Shown: positions 23,989-35,767, counted from the stretch's first letter. The stretch: DNA of 64,000 nucleotides from Mangifera indica (GCF_011075055.1 NC_058147.1:8246001-8310000); one strand, 5' to 3'. The notes: a model not told the origin generated them from the sequence alone. Numbers and translations: made by a program.

Positions 23989-25239
23989 ATCACGGGCGCC
24001 ATATATTATATTAATTTTCTGAATCGCAGTTTTTAGGCCATCACTATAAACGAAATAAAAAATTCTCAAGCAGTGCAATCTTATTCTCAAGGGGCATATA
24101 TTATATTAATTTACATTGCTTTGAGTGTATATTAATTGTTTTACAATCATTTAAATAAGGTTTGATTCCGATTTGAATTTAAGTTTAAATCAAATGAATT
24201 AAGTTTGTGTTAAGAATTAGAATTATTTTCGTAAATTAATCAAATTCAAATTGATTTAAATATATAAATTTAAGCCACTTTATATTGAAAAAAAAATTTA
24301 AGTCTAATTTAAATCTCAATATATTGATACTGAAGTAATTATTCTAGATTCATATACTGAATCGTGTTCATAGGATCAAATGGAATATAATGTGAAGACC
24401 GAAATCTATAATTTAAGACAATGTGAACAATCTAATTAGTAAATTGACCCATGAAGAGGTCCAACGCGACATTTGGCGTGTACATAGGTTAGATTTTCAT
24501 ATGATTATACAAAGGCAAAAAATTGTTTCTAATTGGCTTTGGATTTAACTTCTGAAAATCACCAAACAAAACAGCAGACGATTGGATTTGACCATTCAAA
24601 ATATGATTATACAAAGGCAAAAAATTGTTTCTTCTTAACCTATGTTGGTTCAGAGAAATTTGATCTGTTCAAAAAAAGTTAATCTAAATGACCGACGGCT
24701 AAAGAAATAGTAAAATACTTATCTATTTTATTTTACCTAGCGAATATATAGAAAAGAAAAATTAGAAGATAATTTTAAATGAAGTTGGTGATGACTTTTG
24801 ACTGCTGAAGGAATCTCATAATAAATTGAATGGAAGAGTTCTTCTAAGTAAAAGACGAAATAATATGTGATTATTAAAATTATAATTTTATTATACAGAA
24901 GTCAGCTTACATGTAAAATAGATTAAATGCATTTATATATTATTTTAATCCAGCCGTGTTAAAGTTGTTGAATTATTGACATTAGATATGACATATTTTT
25001 ATAATGAACGGTTGGATTAAGATAAATGACTGGTTGTAAATTGTTACACGGCTAAAATTTTCGTTATCTAAACTTGCACGTATGATTTTTAATGGGATAA
25101 GACTAGCGTCCCGGTAAAAAACCAGAATTATTTGTAAAAAATTATACACGTTCTCTATATGTCAATCTTTGAAGAGTATGGATAAACATATTACTCATAC
25201 GCAACGCAAAGAACTTCATAAGAAAATATATTTGTAATA
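23989..25239. other. Laccase A 5' flank, shared with laccase C
   Basis: This non-coding DNA aligns with 58190..59300 but with many substitutions and indels. The phrase GATTATACAAAGGCAAAAAA TTGTTTCT occurs twice about 100 bases apart (24503 and 24604), and likewise in the sister copy. A small MITE is listed separately. No gene is seen. Confidence 0.6.
24952..25053. mobile_element. 102-bp MITE with AGCCGTGT ends
   Basis: The ends are AGCCGTGTTAAAGTTGTTGAA and, inverted, AGCCGTGTAACAATTTACAA. The same element is at the matching place in the right copy (59027..59128), so it predates the duplication. No clear target duplication remains. Confidence 0.55.
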
Positions 25240-26399
25240 CCTCCCCTAGGAAATTATATTTCTATTTGTCTCTCTTGTCATCTAGGGCATTTCTCTAGAC
25301 CCATATTCTAATTACGTGAAATGCAAATATATGTAAAATCATCTTTTCCAAAATCAATGGTGGAAATATTTGTAATCATTTTTTCAAAAGCATAAAAAAT
25401 CTTTATATCGATTGATTTAGGTTGAGATAGAGATTTGACATCTTAATTATATGGTTCAATCTCTCAAGCTATTGTATAATATATATGAACTTGTTCCAAC
25501 ACCACTGTGCATGTGGCGAGAATCCTCCCTTATAATGCCTCTTTGTGGATGCATATTTTAAACTTAAACCATATAGAAAACATATCTCAAAACATCATTG
25601 TGATAAAATAATGTTTTATGGGTGACTTAAAATCTCTCTATCTATGAGATATCTTTGTCCCATACATGTTTCAAGGAATCTTTATGTCCTAGATGTGTTC
25701 TAGGAGATCTCTGTGTCCCAAAACATCGCCCTAATTCTCAAAAACATGTAAAAATCTTTTTCTTAAATCATTTAAAAAAATCATTGAATAAATTATTTTT
25801 TTATAAATCATACTCTCGAGCTTATATAAATCTCATATCAAGTTCAATCTAGCTTGAATATATCATGTACATGCTCATGATACTTAAGCCTTATCTAATT
25901 CTCTTTAGGGTGCATCCCTATACTTCAACATACTATTATCATCCTTTAATTCCAGTAGGACAACTTTATGAATAGTTGTTTATCTAGCTACCCTCTTTAG
26001 GACATTTTTTCCAAAATCAAGTTCTTTTGAAAACACATATCATTGTATCTATGACAATAATATAACATATTGTGGACATTAGTTTCCAACCATGTTAAAA
26101 AATCTTTGTGCTTATTCTTTTTTATTATATCTCACATTGTAGTGGATAATAAGATTAATTAATGAATTTTTATTGTTACTAACATAGCCTAATTTAGGCA
26201 AGACTTTAAATTACGTATGTCAATTATTGATGAAAAATCTTATCAATAGTTTAGCATTAGAAGGAGGGCTTTATTTGCTATTACAAATATCTATTAATTG
26301 TCAATCTCTAGCATACTTGTCTTTCTAAATGGCCCATGGAAGATGACATAGAAAAACCTTGGATAACCAAATCTTTGATATAATCTACAAACATCCATT
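25240..26399. other. Non-coding 3' part of an old copia relic, shared with the right copy
   Basis: The part 25260..26095 aligns with 59690..60525 by eye (for example CTAGCTACCCTCTTTAGGAC against CTAGCTATCCTCTTTAGGAC). It lies downstream of a degenerate copia reverse transcriptase on the minus strand, so it is likely its 3' end. I could not recognise RNase H in it. Beyond 26095 the right copy is deleted up to the 39200 equivalent. Confidence 0.5.
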
Positions 26400-26841
26400 A
26401 ATCATCAATCTCTAGCACACCAATCTTTAGTATCACTATTGATGAAAAGCTCTTATCATAGTTGACATTATATTTTTGCGTGAAACTTTTTGCTACCAAT
26501 CATGTTTCATAAGCATATATGTTACCCTCCATGTCACTCTTTTTCTTGAAGATCCATTTATACCTTATGGGTTTTATCCCTTTAGGTAGACCCAAAAAGT
26601 CCATACTTGCTTCTAGTGTCTGAAATTTATTTCAGATTTCATGACTTCAAGTCATTTATCAAAGTCTGGATCTAATACAACATTCTTGTGGGTCGTAAGC
26701 TCATCATTGTGGATGACCAATATGTCACCATACTGAGTCATGAGACACATAAATCTTTTAGGCTCATGTCACACTTGGCTAGACCTATATAGCTCATGTG
26801 TGCATTGAATCAGTTCATTTTTTTCCATAATAAGTGGTGTA
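26400..26841 (-). pseudogene. Old copia relic: start of reverse transcriptase
   Basis: Read on the minus strand in shifting frames, it gives the region before and at the start of copia reverse transcriptase: EVTPLI, RFMCLMTQYGDILVIHNDE, DPDFDK, LEVMKSEI, KQVWTF and, in another frame, YKWIFKKKSDMEG-like and QKYNVNYD-like blocks. It contains numerous stops and shifts. This is the 3' continuation of the Gag/integrase relic at 41079..42480; the two parts were separated by insertion of the element at 26847..39187. Confidence 0.7.
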
Positions 26842-26846
26842 ACCTC

Positions 26847-27212
26847 TATTGTGCAGTGGAAATATAAAACACAATTTCTATGCTATTGAATGTAATAAAT
26901 AATTAAGAAAAAAATAAAAATGCAGAAAAATAAAGGAAAGAAAACACAAAAATTTACAAGGTTCGATAAATGTACCTATATCCTCGACACCGTTGACTAC
27001 TTTCACTATCTTCAAAGAATAGTTACAAAGGAAAAATAAACTATTAAATATCCCTAATAATAGAATTCTTTCAATATAATTGTGTTTGACTACAATTGTT
27101 TTTGGGATGATTTTAAATCAAAACCAAGGCTTTATTTATAACCTTTGGTAAAATATAAAGAGAATAAATTAACCAATGTGGGACCTAAAGAGCCAATTTT
27201 TTTTTTTAAACA
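26847..27212 (-). repeat. 3' LTR of copia element III
   Basis: It matches 38828..39187 along its length, apart from small indels and scattered substitutions. On the minus strand it begins TGTTTAAAA, after the purine tract AAGGTGGAGA at 27215-27224. It ends ...CACAATA, where the 5' LTR ends ...CACAACA. Confidence 0.88.
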
Positions 27213-27302
27213 ATCTCCACCTTGGCGATTTAGTGAGTCCCACCAAATTGTCCTTATATTTTCTTCTTCAATGACGACTTCAAATGCTCCTTTTGACGCT
27301 AT

Positions 27303-28290
27303 TTAAGCTTGCAAAATGTTGATCAAGTTCAAACAATGATTGAACTTGATCGTTGTTACCACCTTGGTCATCATATCAGCAGGGTTCTCAATAGTCCCAA
27401 TTTTCAAGAGTTGTATATTCCCTTCTTTAACTATCTCCCTTACAATATGATGTCTAACGTTAATATGCTTAGTCTGTGCATGGAATACTGGATTCTTTGC
27501 CAAATGATTGTACTTTGACTATCAGAATACATATTGACATGCTTATGAACAATTCCTAAATCTTCTAGCAATCCTTGTAACCAAATAGCTTCCTTTACAG
27601 CCTCTGTAACTGCCATATACTCTGCCTCTATAGTAAACAAAGCAACTGCAGACTGCTAGGTAGATTTCCAACTGATTGATGCTTTTGCAAGAGTAAAAAC
27701 ATCATCAGTAATTGATCGACGTTTATCCAAATCACCAACATAATTAGAGTCAACATATCTAGTCACATCTTGACCAAGTACATCATCTTGCTTAAATACT
27801 AAACCAACATCTACAGTCTTTAGTAAGTATCGTAGAATCCATTTCATAGCCTGTCAATGTCCATTACCAGGATCATGCATATACCTGTTCACCATTCCAA
27901 CTACATGTGAAATGTCAGGCCTTGTACACACCATTGCATACATCAAGTTACCAACTGCATTAGACTACGAAACTTGTGACATATATCTTCGCTCTTCATT
28001 TGTACACAGAGATAAGGATGCACTGATCTTGAAATGAGAAGCAAGTGAAGTATTTATAGGTTTTGACTTTTCAGAAATACCAAAATGATGTAGTACCTTA
28101 TTTAAATATTCTTTCTGAGTCAAACTAACCTTGCTTCTTTTTCTATCTTTACTAATCTCCATACCTAAAACTTCTTGGCTTCTCCCAGATCTTTCATTTC
28201 AAATTCTTGATTGAGTTGTGTCTTTAATTTCTCAATTTCTTCTTGATTCTTTGAAGCTGTCAACATATCATCAACATACAATAGTAGATA
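27303..28290 (-). pseudogene. Copia element III: end of reverse transcriptase and RNase H
   Basis: On the minus strand this starts with the reverse transcriptase active-site block LLYVDDML (about 28264-28287) and the DLGEAKKF region, followed after a stop by SLTQKEYLNKVL. The RPDISHVVGMVNRYM block is next, then RNase H with ILRYLLKTVDVGLVF, YVDSNYVGDLDKRRS, an EAEYMAVTEAVKEAIWL block and HTKHINVRHHIVRE-type sequence. It ends at the stop at 27303, about 90 bases before the LTR. At least five stops or shifts are present. RNase H shows DSNYVGD where DSDYAGD is usual. Confidence 0.85.
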
Positions 28291-28798
28291 AAGTTACTCC
28301 TAGTATTGTTAGAGATAGAGAAAATATTTTTTCTCAATCTGATTGGTGGAGATCAAATCCCTATAAATATGGAGAGCGTTTGATTAACAAGATGCCCTGT
28401 TTTAAATTGTACAAATCTCAAGCCAAGGATAGTTCAGAAGTTAATCATAGTCATTGAATTTCATGTCCATATTTATTTCATGCGTATGTGTTTATTTTTA
28501 AATTATGGTTATGTTGAACTCTTTATGTTGATATAATATATATGTTTTATGGATTATTTGTGGAAATTCTGAGACTGGTAGAATTAAATTATTCTCGTCT
28601 AGAATATACATTGACGCGATTGAATTAATTGTTAAAATGTGAAACATTTGTGTCATAGACGATGATTGGGAACATAGTGAACTTTCGACTCTATCTTATG
28701 TGACATATTTTAATCTTTAATGCACAATTGCGACAATAAAATGTGTATATATCTTATTGTTGGTGTTGTGTTGTGTATCTCTGTAGTTATATATTGAA
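28291..28798 (+). other. Unassigned leader of copia element IV
   Basis: The stretch has an open frame ending at 28457 that I do not recognise (DWWRSNPYKYGERLINKMPC at its centre), then AT-rich DNA up to the Gag start. It shows no similarity by eye to the 3' LTR at 33975..34338. It could be leader sequence of the element, a captured host fragment or part of the sequence into which the element inserted. Confidence 0.35.
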
Positions 28799-29715
28799 AT
28801 GACTTCGAAAAACATAATTGCCGATTTGAATAAGGGAGAAAGATTGAATGAGGATAATTATAAAATATGGAGAATGAGAATGCACTATATCCTAGATGAA
28901 CATGATGCCTTAAAAGCTGTTAATCAGGTTATGGATGAGCCTCAGCTGGCTAAGGGGCAAATCCTAATAATGCCCAACATAAGCGTAATATGGACACTTA
29001 TAATTCCTGCAAAAAGAAAGATTTGACTGCCAGAGGAATACTCATCAGCTCAATGAATGATGATATTGCTTATCAGTATGAGCAATTTGAAACTGCGAAT
29101 GCTATGTGGGTAGCATTGAAAGAAAAGTTTAGAGGTACGACCGTCTCTAAACTGTGACAGTTAACCATCAAGTTCGACACATATAAGAAAATTCTCAATA
29201 AGTCGATGAAGCAACATCTGAGGGAAATGTCAAACATGATAATTGAGCTGAAGAAAGCTGGGCATGAACTGATTGATGAACAACAAGTGCAGGATGTTAT
29301 ACGATCTCTTCCTGATAGTTGGGAGCACATGAAGGTGAACATGACCCATAATGACAATATCAGGATTTTTGATGATATTGCTCACCATCTTGAACTGGAA
29401 GCTGAGTACCTAGAGGCTGCTGGACTAAATGCTCAAACATATGTTGCTGAGTCCAGTTCGAAGAAATTTTCTAGCTATAAGAGAAAATGGCGAAAATCAG
29501 GAAAAAGAAAAGAGATCGTCCAAGGACTTATGAACAAGAACAAATGGTTCAAGCGCAAAAGAGGCAAGCGCTATGGGAAAAGAGATAAGTCTAAACTGAC
29601 CTGTTATAACTGTGGCAACAAGGGTCATTTCGCCGTGAATACACGGAGCCGAAAAAGGTATTATCTTATCTTGTCTCAAATTGTGAGATTTATGTTTCCA
29701 ATACCGTTTTCTTAA
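28799..29715 (+). pseudogene. Copia element IV Gag
   Basis: The Gag start reads MTSKNIIADLNKGERLNEDN, with the NYKIWRMRMHYIL block. A shift near 28965 and a TGA near 29155 precede a long frame (29206..29715, 169 codons) with the UBN2-type Gag core (HLREMSNMIIELKKAGHEL, DVIRSLPDSWEHMKVNM). The basic region and zinc knuckle follow at 29602 (CYNCGNKGHF). Frame loss directly after the His means the last Cys position reads Thr, so the knuckle is broken. Gag would form the particle shell. Confidence 0.85.
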
Positions 29716-29729
29716 CTAAATCTCATCTT

Positions 29730-30686
29730 ATGTGGACTGTAGACTCAGGAGCCACAGACCATGTAGCTCGTGACAGAGACACTTTCGTAGAATTTCTTCG
29801 AATACCGAGGGAAACATAGTGGATATATGTAGGTAATAATACCAAAGTTAAAGTGAAAGGAATGGACACATGCAAATTGGTTTTGCGCGGTGGTCAAACT
29901 TTGTACCTATATGATGTTTTATATGCTCCAGAAATTCGACAAAATCTAGTCTCTGTAATGGTTCTGTTAAAATTGGGATATTGTTTTATTTTCTTTGAAA
30001 ACTTGGTTAAACTTTTTTATAACGATATGTTTTATGGATATGGATTTATGTCTGAAGGTTTTATGTTGTTGGACACCTTAAATTGTATTAATGATAATAC
30101 TATTAGTTTTTCTTTATTTGCAACTCCTAATAGTCTAGATGTGGATGCAAATAAATGACATGCTAGATTAGGGCATATTGGCCAAGAGAGAATGAACAGA
30201 TTAGCCCGTGAAGGTTTATTAGGACCTGTCACGAAAGTAGATTTGCCTATTTGTGAGCATTGTCTAGCAGGAAAAACTATTAGAAAACCTTTTGGCAAAA
30301 CTATTAGAGCTAAAGTTCCTCTGCAACTTGTACACTCAGATATTTGTGGACCTATGAATGTTAGAGCTAGAAAAGGAGCATTCTATTTCATCACTTTCAT
30401 AGATGATTATTCACGTTTAGGCTATGTCTATTTGATCTCCCATAAGTCAAAAGCAATAGATTACTTTAGACATTATATGAATGAGGTTGAGAATCAGTTG
30501 GACAAAAGAATAAAAGCCTTGAGAACTGATCGAGGTCGTGAGTATTTATCTACCGAATTTAAGGAATTATGTAGTGAAAAAGGAATTATGAGGCAACTGA
30601 CGATTCTTAGAACTCCGCAACAAAATGGTATAGTGGAGAGACGAAATCGAACACTGTTAGAAATGGTTAGGTCTATGATGGCGTAA
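29730..30686 (+). pseudogene. Copia element IV protease and integrase
   Basis: The protease active site WTVDSGATDHVA is intact at about 29733-29768. A TAG near 29818 interrupts it, and the GAG_pre-integrase part follows (LYLYDVLYAPEIRQNLVSVM). A TGA at 30156 falls inside the HARLGHIG block. The integrase core (frame 30192..30686) has the His-Cys finger end CEHCLAGK, the first Asp in HSDICGP, the second in LRTDRGREY and the Glu in QQNGIVERRN. All three DDE residues are therefore present, unlike in element III. TAA ends the frame at 30686. Confidence 0.87.
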
Positions 30687-30749
30687 GCAAATCTTCCGAT
30701 TTCGTATTGGGGAGATGCTTTATTAACTGAGACTTATATACTTAACCGT

Positions 30750-31091
30750 GTGCCTACTAAGTCAGTAACTTCTACACCTTATGAGTTATGGACAGATAGG
30801 AAACCTGAATTAAATATGATACGCCCTTGGGGGTCTGCTGCATATATCCATGACACATTCCATAAATTCAGAAAATTGGGTCCAAGAGGTAAGAAATGTA
30901 TCTTTATAAGATACTCTGAACACTTTAAAGGGTACGTGTTTATAGGAGAGGACTTTGATGGAAGAGTGACTGAAATAGAATCTCGAGATGTGACATTCAT
31001 AGAAAATGAATTTCCTGAAAAGGGTGATATCAATAAAAGTCTTCATCTGTATGAAATGGAAGAGGAATGTGGAGAAGGTTCGTCCCAATGA
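30750..31091 (+). pseudogene. Copia element IV integrase C-terminal region
   Basis: The frame continues the integrase after the stop at 30686. It carries the conserved TPYELWTDRKPELNMIRPWG and GPRGKKCIFIRYSEHFKGY blocks and the SRDVTFIENEF block that ends this domain in copia elements. A TGA ends it at 31091, ten bases before the next frame. Confidence 0.8.
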
Positions 31092-31100
31092 CCATTAGTT

Positions 31101-32066
31101 ATGTCACAAGAGACAATGTCTCTACCTGTTACAGATAGTGGGAGCAATGAGGTTATGCTCCAACCTATTTCGGATAGTGGGAGTAAAAATCCTCAATTGC
31201 GTAGGAGTGAATGTTCTCAAATCCCTAAGAGACGTTTTGAAATTGAAAATGAAGTTTTCATAACTACTCCTCCAGAAGACGATAAGCCTAAAAATATCAA
31301 AGAAGCTCTATCATCCCTTAATAAAGAAAAGTGGCAAAAAGCATTAGAGGAAGAAATGAAATCCATGGAACTTAACCAAGTTTGGAGTCTAGTGGACTTA
31401 TCACCGGGTCGAAAACCCATTAGGAATAAATGGATTCTCAAAATTAAACGAAAGGCGGATGGCTCAATAGATAGATACAAAGCTCGCCTAGTGACAAAAG
31501 GCTACACTCAACAAGAAGGTATAGACTATGAAGAAACCTTTTTGCCTGTTGTGAGGTTTACTTCAATCTGTGTCATTCTAGCTATAGTAGCACACTTAGA
31601 TCTAGAATTGCATCAGATGGATGTCAAAACAACTTTTCTTAATGGAGAGCTTGACAAAGAAATCTACATGGATCAGCCTGTAGGTTTTGTGGTAAAAGGC
31701 CAAGAGCGTAAAGTGTGCAAGCTCCAAAAATCTATATATTGCCTAAAACAGTCATCAAGACAATGGTACTTAAAATTTCATAAGGCAATATTGTCTTATA
31801 ATTTTAAGATGTTAGAACAAAATCATTGTGTTTATATAAAAAGATCTGATAACAAATTTGCAATTCTATCTCTTTATGTGGATGATGTGCTGATAGTTAG
31901 AAGTGATTTGAAATATGTGATGATCATTAAAAATTGGTTATCCGTAAATTTTGACATGAAGGATATGGGTGAAACAGATTATATTTTAGAAATAAAAATC
32001 AAAAGGGATCATTCAAAAAGACTTTTGGCTCTGTCACAAGAGCGTTTTATATCCAAAAGATTCTAG
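31101..32066 (+). pseudogene. Copia element IV reverse transcriptase (321-codon open frame)
   Basis: This is the longest open retroelement frame in the window. It contains the entry block WQKALEEEMKSMELNQVW, then NKWILKIKRKADGSIDRYKA and the first catalytic region (LELHQMDVKTTFLNGELDKE). SIYCLKQSSRQWYLKF follows, then the active site LYVDDVLIV (YVDD at 31874-31885). It stops shortly after at a TAG, in the middle of the domain's end. The family normally continues without a break into RNase H, so it is still a pseudogene. The preserved YVDD and length suggest a fairly young insertion. Confidence 0.9.
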
Positions 32067-32077
32067 AATAATTCAAC

Positions 32078-32851
32078 ATGGGAAACTACAAGCCTGTAGA
32101 TAATCCTATGTCAAAAGGCGATTCATTGAGCCAAGACTTGTGTCCAAAGACTCAAAACGAAAGAAATGAAATGTCTCTAGTACTTTATTCAAATACGATT
32201 GGAAGTCTTATGTACATGATGATGTGTACTCGTCCCGATATATACTTCGTTGTCGGATTGGTTAGTCGATATTAATCGAATCTAGGAAGGGAACACTAGA
32301 AGACTGTAAAGAGGATATTGAAATATCTGAAAGGCACTGTGGATTATTGTTTATGCTACCAAGGAAAAGATTTGCGTATCGTTGGCTATTCGGATGCTGA
32401 TTGGGGTGGTGACTTAGATCAACGCAAATCAACTTCAGGTTATGCTTTCTTACTCCAAAATGGCACTATATCTTGGAGCAGTAAGAAACAAATGTGCATA
32501 GCCTTATCCACAATGGAAGTAGAATTTGTAGCATGTTTTGCTACTGTGCAAGAAGCTGTTTGGTTGAAAAGATTTTTTGAGAATTTGGGTGTAATGGATG
32601 CATCAGTTGGTCCTATAGTTATGTATTATGATAATCAAGCTGCGATAGCTTTCACAAAGGATCCCAAATTCCATAATAGAACCAAACATATCGACACCAA
32701 ATATAACTTTGTCAGAGACATCATTTCAAAGAAGGAAGTGATCGTACAATATATTTCTACGTATAACATGATTGCTGATCCTCTAACTAAACCGATCTCA
32801 AGAGATGTATATCTTGGACATGTTAAGTCTCTTGGCTTGCGTAGAATATGA
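32078..32851 (+). pseudogene. Copia element IV end of reverse transcriptase and RNase H
   Basis: Frame 32078..32275 carries the connection region (YSNTIGSLMYMMMCTRPDI). After two stops, frame 32318..32851 is a complete RNase H: VGYSDADWGGDLDQRKSTSG, SWSSKKQMCIALSTMEVEF, YYDNQAAIAF and HIDTKYNFVRD. It ends with the family's LTKPIS and LGHVKSLGL. The catalytic Asp and Glu are kept. The frame ends at a TGA at 32851. Confidence 0.88.
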
Positions 32852-33974
32852 TAGATGACTTGTTGAGTATATATTGTACTTGTAACACAACATTAGAACA
32901 TCAAAGAATTTGAATTTATTTTATGTGTTTGAATTCATGGTGTTTATGGATATACACATTGTTTATTTTTGAAATCTCAACAAGATGATAATGTCACATA
33001 AGTTTGATTGACTCTCTCACACGAGCAATCGCCTTTGACACTGAGGAGAGTGTGCAAAGATGAGACATATTTCTTGAGGTTGATGCCGCTTAAAGAGCGC
33101 ACTTAGAAAATGAGAATTGTTCAAGAAATGAATTATTTGATATGTCGCCTTGATGATTAATCAAGATGAGGTCATGACTTGATAGATTTGAAAATGACCG
33201 ATTTGGATCCCCCACGTCCAAATAACTTATGAATGTCAGATGTGAGTTCTTAATAGATAAAGATACCTACAAGATTGGAGAGTAATTAAGAACTCAGGTT
33301 AGGCGCTGAGTGCAGCGACTGAACTAAGATCTGTACAATATTGGTAATGACATTTTGAAAAGATACACATTGTAGCACATGATTCATACCATGTGTGCTT
33401 GAATAAGACGATTGCTTAAAGTAGTGGAAGGATGAATCCCTGTTCTTTCACTGTGTGAGACTATATGAGGATTACCTCATGATGGTACCCTTTGACTCTT
33501 TGCTATTATTTGATGTTTATTCTTAATGTTGCTATCTTAGCTTGGAACCTATGGCTATGAATGATTCGGTCTATGGAACATGACTAGAAAAGCAGCTAAG
33601 TTTAAATTGAGAATTCCAATTAGATGAGGAAGACTTATATATTACGTGTATCCATTGGCCGGCCGATCATGTCACTCATACAGGATATTAGACTTGATCA
33701 TGGATACATAGGAATATAACACAATAATAAATGAGGGATTAAAGGAAGCTAGTGTTATTGAGTAAGTCTAGGGTGCTGTGAGATTAACGCTTTATTTTAT
33801 TTTGGGTTGAAGCGACTATGTTATTCCTAACAGATGCATAGTAAATTAGCTCTCAAGTGTAGGTTGCTCGCAAGGTCGCACGGTACATTTGCTAGTATGA
33901 ATTGCTCTGTTCTGTAAGATTTCTATAAAAGAGTATTGTGATTCGGATCACCCATCATGTGTGAGTGGGAGATA
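32852..33974 (+). other. 3' non-coding tail of copia element IV
   Basis: About 1.1 kb without a recognisable frame separates the RNase H stop from the LTR. It ends with GAGTGGGAGATAT, a purine tract suited to prime plus-strand synthesis. A tail this long is unusual for a copia element, and no envelope-like frame is visible in it. Confidence 0.6.
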
Positions 33975-34338
33975 TTGGATCCGGTTCACCCATGATGGGT
34001 TGACCCTATCCATTAGGGTTACAAGGCTAACCCATGATAGACGATATTACAATATTGCCCTTGACAGTTATTTTTAATAACTGCCACTCCCTCTCTTATT
34101 TAAAATAGAATTTAACTTCCATTGGGAAGTTAACTGAAGCAAAACAGAAACGAAATAACAGTACTCTTCCAAATCAATTCTCTAGAAGAATTCTTACAGA
34201 AACGAGAGAGATAATTAGCAAATTGTGTTATGGATATTTCCAGGAGTGCATCGAATCACCAAATTATCATCAATTATCAGATTCAGGCAACCGGGTATGC
34301 TTTCTGTGATCTTGGAATTCGTTTAATTTATGTTTACA
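33975..34338 (+). repeat. 3' LTR of copia element IV
   Basis: It begins TGGATCCGGTTC directly after the purine tract and ends ...TTATGTTTACA, giving TG...CA ends and 364 bp. The next base begins a unit of the 192-bp tandem repeat, which marks the element's edge. No partner LTR was found, so the identity rests on the tract, the ends and the junction. Confidence 0.65.
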
Positions 34339-35030
34339 GCTATATATCATTGAAAAGAGGATTCAAAGATCTTTCCAACAAGCTATAATAGCACTCATAA
34401 TTTATCAGATAAGACAGTCAAAACGTGAGATAAAGTCAGTGGCAAAAAACTGCCTCCTCTGTTTATTTGGTAAAGCAGTCCTTTTGGTTCATGCAATATT
34501 TAGCAATCCAAATGATCTCTAATTCATACAAGCTATATATCACTGAAAAGCTAATTCCAAGATCTTTCCAACAAGATATAATAACACTCATAATTCAATA
34601 GATAAGGCAGTCAAAACGTGAGATAAAATCAGGGGCAAAAACTGCCTCCTTTGTTTATTTGGAAAAGCAGTCCCTGTGGTTCATGCAATATTTAACAATC
34701 CAAATGATCCCCAATTCATACAAGCTATATATCACTGAAAAGATAATTCAAAGAGATTTCCAACAAGATATAATATCACTCATAAACCCTTAGATGAGAC
34801 ATTCAAAACGTGAGATGAAATCAGTGGAAAAACTGCCTTCTCTGTTTATTTGGTAAAACAGTCCTTTTGGTTCATACACTATTTAACAATCCAAATGATC
34901 TATAATTCATACAAGCTATATATCACTGGAAAGGGGATTCAAAGATCTTTCCAACAAGATATAATAGCACTCATAATTCATCAGATAAGACAACCAAAAC
35001 ATGGGACGAACGCAATGGCAAAAACTGTAA
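34339..35030 (+). repeat. Tandem repeat, about 3.6 units of 192 bp
   Basis: Units begin GCTATATATCA at 34339, 34532, 34724 and 34915, a spacing of 193, 192 and 191. Each includes CAAGATATAATA, CACTCATAA and AAACTGCCT...TTTATTTGG. The fourth unit is cut off near 35030. The frame 34850..35260 runs through it by chance. Confidence 0.92.
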
Positions 35031-35594
35031 ATATTATGCAACTTTCTGCCATGAACAAAATCACACACATAGACATCCCAAATGGCAAAACAACATTTCT
35101 TAACTTCAAAATCATCATTTATAAAATAGATCCAAGGAACCAAAAGCCTAAAACATGCAACATATCAAGGATGATACCCCTTACCTTGTTTCAAGCCAAA
35201 TCTTTGCAAGTTAGCTTCCTTCTCTTTGTTTTGCTTCCTTTATCACCAAGACCACTTTAAATCAACACCAAAACACACTAACATATTCACACAACATGCA
35301 TATAAACATAGATAAAAGGGATAGGAAGGAGATCTTTGGTTACCAAAGCTTCCAAGTGCTTCCTTTTCTTTTCTTTTTTTTTTCTTGTCTTCCAAACTCC
35401 TTCAAATCCTTCCTTATTCTTCAAGAAAACAAAGAAAGAGCATGAAGAATAGTGGCTGCTAGAATATGGATGGGAAATGATGGAAAAAATGGTATGAGAT
35501 GCCTTTTTTGACTTTCTCTCCATTTATATGTAATCTTTATCCCTTTTCTCTTTATCTCTTTGTTTTTTCTTTTTCTTTTTCTTTTTGTATTTAT

Positions 35595-35603
<9 letters not shown>

Positions 35604-35656
<53 letters not shown>
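35604..35656. repeat. (AT)n microsatellite
   Basis: An uninterrupted AT run of about 53 bases is preceded by CTTTTT/TTTCTTTTTC pyrimidine repeats. Open frames crossing it (Ile-Tyr repeats) are artefacts. Confidence 0.95.
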
Positions 35657-35663
<7 letters not shown>

Positions 35664-35767
35664 AACACACCCATACATAACATATATATATATTTAAAAA
35701 ATGGGAAGTATCTCAAAACAAGGTTAAAAGACGTAAATGCCCCTGAAACGTATCTGAGGATATTACA

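Larger units (their letters stand above)
28291..34338 (+). mobile_element. Ty1/copia element IV (plus strand, nested; 5' LTR not found)
   Basis: This element runs opposite to the host element III. It has Gag, zinc knuckle, protease, integrase, reverse transcriptase and RNase H in copia order (28799..32851). A long 3' non-coding tail of about 1.1 kb follows, then a purine tract GTGGGAGATAT near 33966-33976 and a 3' LTR. The first 508 bases do not resemble the 3' LTR, so the 5' LTR and primer site appear to be missing. Multiple stops and shifts make it inactive, although the reverse transcriptase part is open for 321 codons. Confidence 0.8.
34339..35767 (-). mobile_element. LTR-like insertion containing the 192-bp repeats
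   Basis: On the minus strand it begins TGTAATATCC at 35767, exactly where the copia III reverse transcriptase frame is broken (after EEI). It continues CAGGGGCATTTACGTC, a start resembling LTRs of Gypsy-type elements. The tandem units lie at its other end, cut by copia element IV. No coding domain is present. It could be a solo or partial LTR. The class is a guess from its first bases. Confidence 0.5.

Noticed and set aside
31101..32066. 321-codon reverse transcriptase frame as a live gene
   Set aside because: It lacks Gag, integrase and RNase H in frame, and stops lie on both sides. It is a piece of a broken element.
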